From NCBI RefSeq assembly GCF_028863665.1, contig NZ_JARBFX010000001.1, positions 591,401-655,400 on the forward strand: DNA of 64,000 bases. The letters run 5' to 3'. This DNA comes from Aquabacter sediminis (GTDB lineage Bacteria > Pseudomonadota > Alphaproteobacteria > Rhizobiales > Xanthobacteraceae). Positions 31,951 to 39,775 of this stretch are shown here, in pieces. A program made the position numbers and the translations under genes. The number at the start of each line of letters is the position of its first letter. The first letter of the stretch is position 1. The notes beneath the pieces were generated by a model. That model worked only from the letters and a program-made list of their open reading frames with translations, was not told where the DNA came from and searched no databases.

Positions 31951-32976
31951 TTACGGCTTGCCCTTGTGTTTCGGCTTAGGGAGCTTCGCCTCTATTTCCT
32001 GCAATTCCTCAAGGTATTCCGCTTCGGCCTCGATGGTTTCCGCTGCCCGGCGGCTGGCGTCGAACTCCGCAAAACGCTGGTGGGCGATCTGCTCCATCTG
32101 CGCATGTGAAACCCGGCCGGCATTATTGAGCACATCATGCTCGTTGAACCGAAGGAAATCGTCCGTTCGGCTAATCCAGTCGGCCATGGTCAATTGCTTG
32201 CGGCGACGGGCTTGGTTTTCGGCAAAGTCGAGGAACATGGTGACCAGCCGATTCAGATCCTCAATCTCGTCGGCTTTAAGGTAGTTTTTTGCAACAGTGA
32301 CATCCCCCTTGCGGACGCGGGCGCCCTTCCAACTCTGTACGGCCATGTTCGGCTGGGAGGCATCTGCCCTAGCAACAATCAACTCTGCGGCGGTCTGTCG
32401 CGTCACAGCATAAAGCATCTTATTTTGTATGGTCTTGAAGAATGTCTGTGCAGTCTCGGCTTTCCCGTCATAGTCAACGCTGGTCTCGGCAAAGACATCA
32501 CGCACCTTCTGGTAGAACCTCTTTTCGGAGGCCCGAATGTCGCGAATGCGTTCGATGAGCTCATCGAAATAATCGAACCCGCCCGGTTCCTTCAGCCGCG
32601 CGTCGTTGATGATGAATCCTTTGACCAGATATTCCTTGAGGGCTGTGCTAGCCCACTGCCGGAACTGGACGCCGCGCGGGCTTCGCACACGGTAGCCAAC
32701 GGCGAGGATCATATCCAGATTATAGTGCTTAAGCTGGCGCCGCACCTGCCTTGCGCCTTCGGAACGAACTTGTAAGAAATCCTTACAAGTTGCCTCTTCG
32801 GTGAGTTCGGCCTCGTCATAAACCGCCCGAATCAGCTGTGTGATGGCCTGTGGGCTGGCTGAAAACAGCTCGGCAATCTGCGCCTGCGTCAGCCACACCG
32901 TACCTTCGATGGCGCGAAGCTGAATTTCGCTGCGGCCGTCTACTGAGTGATAGAGGATAAGCTCACCTTCAGACAT
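31951..32976 (-). CDS. RhuM-family protein
   Basis: A 341-residue cytoplasmic protein. The N-terminal segment (YHSVDGRSEIQLRAIEGTVWLTQAQIAELF) and the middle (HYNLDMILAVGYRVRSPRGVQFRQWASTALKEYLVKGF) are the hallmark of RhuM/Fic-associated 'virulence protein RhuM' family members. The C-terminal 140 residues are helical and end in a Lys-rich tail. The ATG at 32976 (MSEGELILYHS) is preferred to the upstream one because the family starts there. RhuM genes commonly ride in genomic islands and defence regions. Molecular function is not established. Confidence 0.88.
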   Translation of the reverse strand: MSEGELILYHSVDGRSEIQLRAIEGTVWLTQAQIAELFSASPQAITQLIRAVYDEAELTEEATCKDFLQVRSEGARQVRRQLKHYNLDMILAVGYRVRSPRGVQFRQWASTALKEYLVKGFIINDARLKEPGGFDYFDELIERIRDIRASEKRFYQKVRDVFAETSVDYDGKAETAQTFFKTIQNKMLYAVTRQTAAELIVARADASQPNMAVQSWKGARVRKGDVTVAKNYLKADEIEDLNRLVTMFLDFAENQARRRKQLTMADWISRTDDFLRFNEHDVLNNAGRVSHAQMEQIAHQRFAEFDASRRAAETIEAEAEYLEELQEIEAKLPKPKHKGKP

Positions 32977-33113
32977 TCTGATTCGCCTTCTTGAGCTGCT
33001 CAATATAGCTCAGAAACGTCTTCACCTACCGCGGGGGCCAGTGCGCGCAGGCGGCTCGGTCTCTCACAGTAACCGCTGCGGACGACGTGTGAGGGCGGTT
33101 TTCGGTCGGCATA

Positions 33114-33353
33114 TCACCGCAGCCGCACCCCCGGCCCCCCGTCTGCCACCTCTCCTTGGCTGAGAAAGGTGATGCCTGCCGCTTCGAGGGCGGAGCGGAT
33201 TGCAGCGACGGTCCGCTCCTGAGCCGCAAGCGCCCCCGGCTGGGCTTCGAGCCGCTTAATCGACGGAAGAGAGACCTTCGATGCTTCCGCCAAATCCTTC
33301 TGCTCCCACCTGATTAAAGCTCGTGCGGCGCGCACCTGCTCACTCGTCAGCAT
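33114..33353 (-). CDS. XRE-type repressor of the satellite arm
   Basis: A 79-residue protein with a single helix-turn-helix domain (VRAARALIRWEQKDLAEASKVSLPSIKRLEA), like small repressors of integrated elements. The ATG at 33353 is used; a longer frame to 33395 runs through the operator region. It is divergent from the gene at 33430, and the intergenic region carries three spaced palindromes, as for a Cro/CI or Stl-type switch. It is expected to repress the plus-strand replication genes and itself. Confidence 0.85.
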   Translation of the reverse strand: MLTSEQVRAARALIRWEQKDLAEASKVSLPSIKRLEAQPGALAAQERTVAAIRSALEAAGITFLSQGEVADGGPGVRLR

Positions 33354-33376
33354 TGTGAATCCCTGAGATCCATTTG

Positions 33377-33426
33377 ATACCTCAGGTATTGACAATGCCT
33401 GAGGTCTTTTTTAATTCCTCAGGTAT
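33377..33426. promoter_or_regulatory. three operator palindromes between divergent genes
   Basis: ATACCTCAGGTAT (33377-33389), ATGCCTGAGGTCT (33395-33407) and ATTCCTCAGGTAT (33414-33426) share the symmetric core CCT-N-AGGT, with centres 18-19 bases apart, so all lie on nearly the same helix face. They overlap the promoter for the rightward genes. This fits cooperative repressor binding. Confidence 0.75.
33389..33417 (+). promoter_or_regulatory. rightward promoter of the satellite arm
   Basis: TTGACA (33389-33394) and TAATTC (33412-33417) with a 17-base spacer. The second and third operator palindromes cover the spacer and -10 region, so repressor binding would block it. Confidence 0.6.
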
Positions 33427-33429
33427 CGC

Positions 33430-33843
33430 ATGGGTCGAGGGGTAGATCAACCAATGCTCACGGATATGGTGAACAGGGCAAGCATCATGCGTCGCGCTTG
33501 GTCGCTCTTTCGGCAGTCCATGGCCAGCTACAGCCGGGCCGCTTTCGCGGCTTGCCTGCGTCAGGCTTGGTATGAGGCGAAGAACGCGCCCGTCACGCCA
33601 ATTTCGGCAATTCGCACAGTAATGGGATGCAGCGAGGGAATAACCCGCGATGAGTTGATCGAGCGGCTGGAAGTCGCTCTTCGTGCAGCGCGTGCAAAAG
33701 CAGCTCTCTATAGGCGGGCTGGACGGCCAACCAATTGGAGCGCGGCGAAGTATCGGTCGGCTGACATCTGCCGGGTCGGTCAGCTCGAATACATCCTGAA
33801 GCGCGAGATCGCTGCGCGGGATGGAAAGCCGCTTCCCACTTGA
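33430..33843 (+). CDS. hypothetical protein, first gene of the rightward arm
   Basis: A 137-residue basic protein; an ATG at 33469 (MVNRASIMRRAW) is a likely alternative start. NRASIMRRAWSLFRQSMASYSRAAFAACLRQAWYEAK is a short motif seen at the N-terminus of small phage or ICE proteins that describe a nucleic-acid-related helical segment. The C-terminal part (GITRDELIERLEVALRAARAKA) is helical. It lies directly behind the operator-controlled promoter, so it is expected to be expressed on induction. Function unknown. Confidence 0.6.
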   Translation: MGRGVDQPMLTDMVNRASIMRRAWSLFRQSMASYSRAAFAACLRQAWYEAKNAPVTPISAIRTVMGCSEGITRDELIERLEVALRAARAKAALYRRAGRPTNWSAAKYRSADICRVGQLEYILKREIAARDGKPLPT

Positions 33844-33908
33844 TCGTGGGCGCTGAGTCTCACGACCGCACCCCGAATTTCAAACTTGCTTTCAGAATGG
33901 AGACGGAC

Positions 33909-34061
33909 ATGACGACGCGAAACATGAAGGCAGCGGCATCTGTGCAGTGGTTGCGGGTTTTCTCTCTGAGCGCGCCAGCACCAGCGGACGCGACGGCTGA
34001 GGAGCGCGAAATGCATGAGCAGCGCAGGGCGCGTCTTGCGGAGGTCACCGCCGGCGGATGA
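33909..34061 (+). CDS. small hypothetical protein
   Basis: Fifty residues beginning MTTRNMKAAASVQWLRVFSLSAPAPADATAEE. GGAGACGG precedes the ATG at 33909. The composition is plausible for a coding sequence, and similar short proteins accompany satellite replication genes, but no family is recognised. An in-frame start at 33897 is possible. Confidence 0.4.
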   Translation: MTTRNMKAAASVQWLRVFSLSAPAPADATAEEREMHEQRRARLAEVTAGG

Positions 34062-34296
34062 AGTAGTGTCGGAATTAGGGCGCGAACATCACAGCCAGAT
34101 TACAATAATCGCTGTCGTGGTTGGTCGCGAAAAACGCGACAGGACTGTGTGTGACGAAATTTTTTCTCCGACGGTATTGTACGAACAGTGGCGGATGGTT
34201 ACCGTTGCGGCCTCGGCGCAGGACGTGCCGACTCACATCGCCTTCGCAAAATTCCGCTGGAGTGGCCACCGTGGCCGCTCGGCAAGGAGCCTTGCT

Positions 34297-34506
34297 ATGC
34301 CTGCCCGTTCACAAACCACCCCGGCCGTCCCGCTCGGCGAGCGCGCCGCGCTGGGTATCCGCGAGGCCGCCGAGTACATCGGCATTGGCCGGACCCAGAT
34401 CTATGCGTTGATCAGCGAAGGACGGCTCGCTTCGCGCAAGATCGGAAGTCGGCGGCTCGTGCTTCGCGAGAGCTGCGACAAGCTCTTGGCCGAAGCAACC
34501 GCTTGA
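34297..34506 (+). CDS. AlpA/excisionase-like helix-turn-helix protein
   Basis: A 69-residue protein with one MerR/HTH_17 type motif, LGIREAAEYIGIGRTQIYAL, followed by the wing segment LISEGRLASRKIGSRRLV. AAGGAG lies eight bases before the ATG at 34297. Such proteins act as excisionases (Xis) or as activators of excision and replication (AlpA). In this element it would partner the integrase 33 kb away at the other end, which is adjacent in the circular form. A terminator follows. Confidence 0.85.
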   Translation: MPARSQTTPAVPLGERAALGIREAAEYIGIGRTQIYALISEGRLASRKIGSRRLVLRESCDKLLAEATA

Positions 34507-34521
34507 TTTCGAAAAGCAAAA

Positions 34522-34551
34522 GGCCGTCGCCTGGACCGCGACGGCCTTTTT
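34522..34551 (+). terminator. rho-independent terminator after the excisionase-like gene
   Basis: GGCCGTCGC (34522-34530) pairs with GCGACGGCC (34538-34546) across CTGGACC, followed by TTTTT. Confidence 0.85.
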
Positions 34552-34569
34552 CAACATGGAGTGCACTTT

Positions 34570-35274
34570 ATGAACGCCCCCTTTGTCGCGAAAAGCGCGA
34601 CTTCTGTCAAGCCGTCCTCTCCACTTTTCTGGCGAGCGTATCCAGGTCGAACCGCGTTGCTGTTGCCGCCGGATGGGTGGGATCCGCTACTCTGGGACCT
34701 CAGCACCGGTGACGAGGCGAAAATCGCGCGCCGGACCCAGATACTCGAAGGCCTGGGCTTCGAGCGGAAGGTTTTGATGTCGCGGCTGGGCCACTGTGGT
34801 CATCGACGGCTGGTCATCAGCATTGATCCGCTCTTCATCCACCGCGACATCCTTGAAGATGGCGAAGCATTCGCGAAGTCGCTGACAATATTTGATCGAG
34901 GCGACTACATCCTTCCGGGCCTGCGACACCTCTCGGCCTACGAGTTCTGGCTGAAATACCCGGAGGAGAGGCCCTCCTCTTTGGCCGACTTGGCCGGGTG
35001 GGAGCGCCGTCGGAAGCTGCAACTTGACCAGCCCAGCGCTCCAGATCAGCCGCCGCTCACTCCTGAGGACCAGCGCGGCGCTCGCAAGCGCGCGGTCCAG
35101 CGCGCCAGACGCCAACGGTTGGCCACTGACCGGGAATGGGTGGTGGCGAACGCGGACGCGCTCAAGAGCGGAGCCCGTACTGTACCGGCCCGCATCCCAT
35201 CCTGCCGCGCGCGCCTCCCTGATGCGCAGACCCTCGCCGACCGCCTGGCCACTCAGCTTGAAGAGCTGAAATAA
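34570..35274 (+). CDS. hypothetical protein coupled to the prim-pol gene
   Basis: A 234-residue basic protein. The N-terminal 130 residues are mixed alpha/beta (RTALLLPPDGWDPLLWDLSTG, LVISIDPLFIHRDILEDGEAF), and the C-terminal third is highly charged, with RKRAVQRARRQRLATDREW, suggesting nucleic-acid binding. The ATG at 34570 is likely. The stop codon overlaps the start of the replication gene in TAATG, so translation is coupled. I recognise no family; by position it is probably a replication accessory protein. Confidence 0.65.
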   Translation: MNAPFVAKSATSVKPSSPLFWRAYPGRTALLLPPDGWDPLLWDLSTGDEAKIARRTQILEGLGFERKVLMSRLGHCGHRRLVISIDPLFIHRDILEDGEAFAKSLTIFDRGDYILPGLRHLSAYEFWLKYPEERPSSLADLAGWERRRKLQLDQPSAPDQPPLTPEDQRGARKRAVQRARRQRLATDREWVVANADALKSGARTVPARIPSCRARLPDAQTLADRLATQLEELK

Positions 35275-37853
35275 TGGCGCGCCTCCCGGCCCCCTTCGAC
35301 CCCGCCAGCGTCCCCACCAACGCCGGCCTCGCCGAAGCGCTGTCAGCTGCTGGCCTGCGCGTGTTTCCATGCGCACCATATGACGGCTACGCGGCCGGCA
35401 AGGCGGCAAAGGCACCTCTGGTGCTCTGGCGCTCGTCCGCTACGGCCCAGCGCGCGAGCGTCCAACGTTGGTGGCAGCAATGGCCGGACGCGATGCCCGG
35501 TATCGACCTGGGCGCGAGCGGCTTCCTGGTAGTGGACGCCGATGGCTCCGCCGGCATCGCCGCCTTCGAGGCGATCTGCGAGCCACATGGTGGCGTCCCC
35601 GAATGCCCGATGGTGGATACGCCGTCTGGCGGCCGGCACTACTGGTTCAAGCTGCCCAAGGGTCTCGCGCTTGGAAATGGCCGCGGCGCTCTACCGCCGA
35701 AGGCTTCCTGCGCCATCGACATCCGGGGCGTCGGCGGCTTCGTCATCGCCCCTGGAGCGCTCCGGGATGACGGGCTCTACAGCATCCCCGATGGAGATCC
35801 CCTCGACGTGCTCCATTCCCCGGAGCTGCCCGACTTCCTGCGCCAGGTGCTCACCAGCACGCGCGAGGAAATCAGCCCCGAGCCCAGCAGCCAGAACGCC
35901 TTGGCGCCCATAAAGGCGCCGAAGGAAATCACCCTCCCGCCCGTCCGGATCGACATGGATAACCCGCGCCTGAGAGCGTGGGTGGAAAGCGCATTCCAGC
36001 AGGAGATCCAAGCCCTCGCCCAGGCCGGAAAGGGCGGCCGGAACGAACAGCTCAATCGCTCCGCCTTCGCGGTCTATCAGCTCGTCGCGGCCGGTTGGAT
36101 CAAGGATGAACACGCCCATGCAGCCCTCCTCGACGCGGCGGCGACGTGCGGGCTTCTCAAGGACGACGGGCGCAAGCAGGTGCTCGCCACCTTGGCCTCC
36201 GGCAAGCGCGGCGGACTTGCGCAACCCCGGCAGGCGCCTGAGGAATTTGCATCCGACGACGAGGACGCGGCCCTCGGTGCCGAGATCGCGCGCAGGCTGG
36301 TCAAGTCGCGGGATGGCACGCTGCACGATGCCGACACAGGCGAGGTGGTCGAGGAGCCCTCGCCTTCGGTCGTGGCGGATGGCTGGGCCAACTTCGACCC
36401 CGCGACAATCTTCTCCACCCCTCGCGAAGTGCCACAGTTTCCGCTGAGCGCGCTCGGTGATGGGCTTGCGGAATGGGCCTCTGCAGCCGCCCGCACAGTC
36501 TCCGCGCCCGTCGATTACATCGCCACCGCCCTCCTGGCCTTGGCCGGTGGCGTGCTTGGAAATGCTCGGTGGGCTGAAGCCCCCTCGGGTTGGACCGAGC
36601 CACCGATCCTGTGGACCGCACTTGTTGGCGATCCCTCGGCCGGTAAGTCGCCTGCCATGTCGCGCGCCACCGCGCTCGCTGACCAGATCGAAGCCGAGAT
36701 GGCCAAGCGCCATGAGGAAGCGGTCAAGGATTACGTCGGCAAGGCTGTCATCGCGAAGTTGGCCAACGAAGCATGGCAGGCCCAAGTTCGCGCTGCGCTG
36801 AAAAATACCCCTGGCGTACCCCCAGCCGGGATGCCGCCCGACGCGGAAGAGCCGCAAGAGCCGATGCGCGCTCAATTAATCATCGGTGATGCCACCACGG
36901 AGAAGGTGGCATATCTGGCTGCTGGCAACCCGGGCGGGATGCTGCTCACAAGAGACGAGCTCGCCGGATGGCTGGCAGCGCTGGGCCGCTATGGCGGCGG
37001 TGACACCGACCGCACGTTCTTCCTCGAAGCCTACGGCGGCCGGTCCTTCACATTGAACCGGGTGAAGCTGAAAGAGCCGCTCCACATCCGCCACCTCACG
37101 GTTGGGGTGCTCGGCTCGATCCAGCCGGATCGCCTCGAGCCGATCCTGGACGGGGTAGAGGACGGGTTCGCAGCTCGCTTTCTCTGGTGCTGGCCCGCGC
37201 CACCTGAGACTTTCCGTATCGTGGCGGAGCGCGTGAGCGACGCGCTGCCGCGCGGTGTCGTGAACCGGCTGCACGGGCTTCCCATGGGTACGGCGCCGGA
37301 CGGACGGTCCGAGCCAGTCCGTGTACCATTGGATGCGACCGCCACGCGCCTCCTTGAAGCCTTCGGCCAGCGCATTCTCGAGCGCTCGCGCTCGGTCTCA
37401 GGCGTTTTCCAGGGCACGCTCGGCAAGGCGCGTGGTCATGCCCTGCGTCTGTCCTGCATTCTGGAGCACCTCTGGTGGGCGTCCCAGCCCGGCCGGCATC
37501 CTGCGCCGGCAGCCATCTCCGCGAAGGCCATGCAATGCGCGGTCGGCCTGATGGAGGGCTACTTCTTGCCGATGGCCGAGCGCGTGTTCGGCGATGCCGT
37601 AAAACCGGCCGCCGAGAAGGCCGAGCATCGGCTTGCGATGCATTTGAAAACGGAGCGGATCGACCGGTTCAATGCGCGCGATCTGCGTCATGCACTCGGT
37701 GGGTCACTCCGAAGGGCGGAGGAAATGGATATGGCTTGCGCCGAGCTGGTGGAGGCAGGGGCTATTCGCGCAGTCGGCAAAACCGCCCCCGGAAGGGGGC
37801 GCATGCCGAAGAATTTCGAGGTGAACCCGCGCCTTTTGGAGCGCCGAAAATGA
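35274..37853 (+). CDS. prim-pol / DUF3987 replication protein
   Basis: An 859-residue protein. Residues about 15-205 are a bifunctional DNA primase/polymerase domain (PF09250-like): GIDLGASGFLVVDADGSAG supplies the catalytic acid pair, then DTPSGGRHYWFKLP and AIDIRGVGGFVIAPG. After a linker, residues about 370-850 form a DUF3987 (PF13148-like) ATPase; LVGDPSAGKSPAMS near residue 455 is the Walker A loop, and a Walker B-like LTRDELAGW follows. This combination is the replication initiator of many satellites and integrative elements and should recognise the origin. The iteron-like stretch begins just behind it. Translation is coupled to the preceding gene. Confidence 0.9.
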   Translation: MARLPAPFDPASVPTNAGLAEALSAAGLRVFPCAPYDGYAAGKAAKAPLVLWRSSATAQRASVQRWWQQWPDAMPGIDLGASGFLVVDADGSAGIAAFEAICEPHGGVPECPMVDTPSGGRHYWFKLPKGLALGNGRGALPPKASCAIDIRGVGGFVIAPGALRDDGLYSIPDGDPLDVLHSPELPDFLRQVLTSTREEISPEPSSQNALAPIKAPKEITLPPVRIDMDNPRLRAWVESAFQQEIQALAQAGKGGRNEQLNRSAFAVYQLVAAGWIKDEHAHAALLDAAATCGLLKDDGRKQVLATLASGKRGGLAQPRQAPEEFASDDEDAALGAEIARRLVKSRDGTLHDADTGEVVEEPSPSVVADGWANFDPATIFSTPREVPQFPLSALGDGLAEWASAAARTVSAPVDYIATALLALAGGVLGNARWAEAPSGWTEPPILWTALVGDPSAGKSPAMSRATALADQIEAEMAKRHEEAVKDYVGKAVIAKLANEAWQAQVRAALKNTPGVPPAGMPPDAEEPQEPMRAQLIIGDATTEKVAYLAAGNPGGMLLTRDELAGWLAALGRYGGGDTDRTFFLEAYGGRSFTLNRVKLKEPLHIRHLTVGVLGSIQPDRLEPILDGVEDGFAARFLWCWPAPPETFRIVAERVSDALPRGVVNRLHGLPMGTAPDGRSEPVRVPLDATATRLLEAFGQRILERSRSVSGVFQGTLGKARGHALRLSCILEHLWWASQPGRHPAPAAISAKAMQCAVGLMEGYFLPMAERVFGDAVKPAAEKAEHRLAMHLKTERIDRFNARDLRHALGGSLRRAEEMDMACAELVEAGAIRAVGKTAPGRGRMPKNFEVNPRLLERRK

Positions 37854-37859
37854 GGTCGC

Positions 37860-37980
37860 CCTTATTTCGGAACACCCAATATCAATTTCGGAGCAGCGGG
37901 CGCACCGAAAAGGATCGGAATAAATCTCTGATATAGCTTGGAAATTTTAATTCGGGGATTTTGGGAATTTCGGACGCAGG
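37860..37980. repeat. iteron-like TTTCGG repeats behind the replication gene
   Basis: ATTTCGGA occurs at 37864, 37885 and 37967 in one orientation, with CCGAAAA at 37905 and ATTCGGGGATTTTGGG at 37950. The stretch is AT-rich relative to the surroundings. Its segment 37944-37975 matches the complement of 2029-2061. Position directly after a prim-pol gene makes it a candidate origin of replication; this is inference. Confidence 0.5.
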
Positions 37981-38010
37981 GGGAAAGAGACCCAGACCCA
38001 GGAGGACACT

Positions 38011-38574
38011 ATGACACCGAAGCAAGCCGCGTTCGTGCGCGAGTACCTGATCGACCTGAATGCGACCCAGGCGGCGATCCGGGCGGGATACAGCCCCCGG
38101 ACCGCGCAGCAGATCGGCGACGAGAACCTGAGCAAACCTGTGATCGCCCGTGAAATCCAGCGCGCCATGGACGAGCGCGCTGCCCGGACGGGCATCACGG
38201 CCGACCGTGTCCTGCGGGAAATCGCCAAGCTGGCCTTCCTCGACATCGCTGGTGCCTTCGACGCCGAGGGCGGCCTCCTGCCGCTGAAGGACATGGACCC
38301 CGACGTTCGTGCAGCCCTGGCCGGCCTGGAGATCGCCGAGATCACCAGTCCGGAAGGCGTCGCTATCGGGCGGGTGAAGAAGATCAAGCTGGCAGACAAG
38401 GTCTCTGCCCTCACCCTGCTGATGCGTCATCTGGGCATGCTGAACGACAAGCTGAAGGTCCAGGGGGACGCCGAGAACCCGCTCACCCTGCTGGTCAAGC
38501 AGCTCCAGGGATCGGCCATCAAGCCAGTGGCCAATCCCCTGCCGGATGACGATGACTGCCCGCGCCTGATGTGA
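38011..38574 (+). CDS. terminase small subunit
   Basis: A 187-residue protein with the terminase_2-type N-terminal DNA-binding domain: TPKQAAFVREYLIDLNATQA followed by AIRAGYSPRTAQQIGDENLS and PVIAREIQRAMDERAARTGI. The middle part, LREIAKLAFLDIAGAFD, is also typical. It recognises phage pac/cos sites in holoterminase complexes. No large subunit or other head gene follows; the attachment site comes next. In phage-inducible islands a lone TerS redirects packaging of a helper phage, which is the likely role here. GGAGGAC precedes the ATG by seven bases. Confidence 0.9.
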   Translation: MTPKQAAFVREYLIDLNATQAAIRAGYSPRTAQQIGDENLSKPVIAREIQRAMDERAARTGITADRVLREIAKLAFLDIAGAFDAEGGLLPLKDMDPDVRAALAGLEIAEITSPEGVAIGRVKKIKLADKVSALTLLMRHLGMLNDKLKVQGDAENPLTLLVKQLQGSAIKPVANPLPDDDDCPRLM

Positions 38575-38602
38575 GAAGCGCGGCGAGCTTGGGAAGACAG
38601 TG

Positions 38603-38630
38603 AAGGGGCTGCCCACGGGTGGCCCCTTTC
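38603..38630 (+). terminator. hairpin terminator after terminase small subunit
   Basis: AAGGGGC (38603-38609) pairs with GCCCCTT (38622-38628), with an inner CCC/GGG pairing. Only a short T-run (TTT) follows, so it may be weak. Confidence 0.5.
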
Positions 38631-38682
38631 GCGTTTGTGACCGCCCTTGTTCGCCCGTGTCCAGGGCTAACCAGACGCACCT

Positions 38683-38704
38683 GGTGGGGTTGGCGATGGG
38701 GTTG
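38683..38704. repeat. direct repeat shared with 515-536, possible integrase arm sites (right)
   Basis: Exact 22-base copy of 515-536, with the 9-mer TGGGGTTGG at 38685 and a variant ending in A at 38697. It lies 55 bases from the tRNA end, on the island side. Confidence 0.6.
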
Positions 38705-38758
38705 AGTTGCCTGACCCCGCAGTTCTTCTTTGAAAATCAATAGTTTAGGAATGATAAT

Positions 38759-38848
38759 TGGCGGAAGGGGTGGGATTCGAACCCACGGTGGGCTTGCACC
38801 CACGGCGGTTTTCAAGACCGCTGCCTTAAACCACTCGGCCACCCTTCC
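38759..38848 (-). tRNA. tRNA-Ser(UGA), island integration site
   Basis: A 90-nucleotide gene with encoded CCA. The acceptor arms GGAAGGG and CCCTTCC pair. The anticodon stem is GCGGT/ACCGC with loop CUUGAAA, giving anticodon UGA. A long variable arm (GTGGG...CCCAC) is typical of serine tRNA. GGGTTCGAATCCC forms the T-arm. The 3' end faces the island, and its last 14 bases repeat at 381-394. The gene is intact, so integration restored it. Confidence 0.95.
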
Positions 38849-38987
38849 CCGCCCCCCAAGGGGCCATACGCCAAATTCGCCGCTCCATCGCTCTCTCCCG
38901 AAGAGCGGACGATGGCGCTTTTGCTTCTTCCGCCTGCGCGTTGAAGCCGATAGCGCGCTTGCCGAAGCGCGCACCTCGCCTCTTACC

Positions 38988-39581
38988 TCAGGGGCGCGTT
39001 GGCGTCGAGAGAGGGGATGAGGGAGGAGGGTCAGGGCTCTGCGGGACGGCGAGAGGCAGGAGAGGGCGCACGAATGCGTCAAGGTCGCCGCCTGGAAAGA
39101 GATGACCGGCAATCCCGGCAGCGGCGGCCGCTTCCAGGTCGGAGGCTTTGTCGCCAATGAGGAAGCTGCGGGCGGGGTCCACTGGAAACGCAGCCATCAG
39201 ATCCAGCAGCATGCCGGGCTGCGGCTTGCGCCAGGACGAATCGTGCCGGAAGGCAGGCACGGTGCCCTCGGGATGGAAGGGACAATAGCGTTCCGCATCG
39301 ATCCGCGCCCCCTCGCCCGCTAAAACGCCATGCATGTGAGCACGCACGGCGAAATAGTCGGCCTCGGTATAAAGGCCACGTGCGATGCCGGACTGGTTGG
39401 TCACCACAAATGCGAAAAAGCCGGCGGCATTAATGCGCCGCACCGCAGCCGCCGCCCCTTCCACCATTTCCACCCTTTCGACCTTGCCCACATAGCCAAA
39501 GTCCGCGTTAAGCACGCCGTCGCGGTCGAGAAAGACTGCGGGGCGCCGATGAGGGGTGGGGGCGATGCAAGGGAAGCGCAT
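38988..39581 (-). CDS. gmhB: D-glycero-D-manno-heptose 1,7-bisphosphate 7-phosphatase-like HAD protein
   Basis: A 197-residue HAD-superfamily phosphatase. PAVFLDRDGVLNADFGYV has the nucleophile Asp and acid Asp; VTNQSGIARGLYTEADY, CPFHPEGTVPAFRHDSSWRKPQPGML and FLIGDKASDLEAAAAAG complete the GmhB pattern, including the Cys/His zinc-type loop region. It would remove the 7-phosphate of heptose bisphosphate in ADP-heptose synthesis for lipopolysaccharide. The start at 39581 is chosen by family alignment; the frame is open further upstream without similarity. It is the first core gene after the tRNA. Confidence 0.85.
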   Translation of the reverse strand: MRFPCIAPTPHRRPAVFLDRDGVLNADFGYVGKVERVEMVEGAAAAVRRINAAGFFAFVVTNQSGIARGLYTEADYFAVRAHMHGVLAGEGARIDAERYCPFHPEGTVPAFRHDSSWRKPQPGMLLDLMAAFPVDPARSFLIGDKASDLEAAAAAGIAGHLFPGGDLDAFVRPLLPLAVPQSPDPPPSSPLSTPTRP

Positions 39582-39775
39582 GCCCTCCCATATGCCGCCC
39601 GCCGCGATGAGAGCAAGTCGCTCGCGCGGCTTTGAAACCCCCGCCAGCCTGTGGCGCCTGTGCCGCGCCGATGCCCCCTTCCGTCGCCTCTCGCGCCGAA
39701 CTAGTGTGACGGTGGTGCTGCGCGAAAGCGCGGGCCGAACATTAAAGATCACATCCCAAATGGGAGACCGCCGTC

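Larger units (their letters stand above)
381..38772. mobile_element. tRNA-Ser-integrated genomic island (satellite/prophage-like, composite)
   Basis: The element is bounded by a 14-base direct repeat, TGGCGGAAGGGGTG, at 381-394 and 38759-38772. The right copy is the 3' end of tRNA-Ser, beginning exactly at the encoded CCA. The left copy continues into sequence that still resembles a tRNA T-arm (to about 411). A P4-type integrase is next to the left copy, and a terminase small subunit, prim-pol protein and excisionase-like HTH are next to the right copy. The cargo between is heterogeneous: a Tat-enzyme cluster, a caspase cluster, phage tail remnants, and a cyclase/ImmA/HEPN cassette of visibly lower GC. 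Seen: the repeats and genes. Inferred: that the whole interval moved as one unit rather than by stepwise insertion. Confidence 0.7.
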
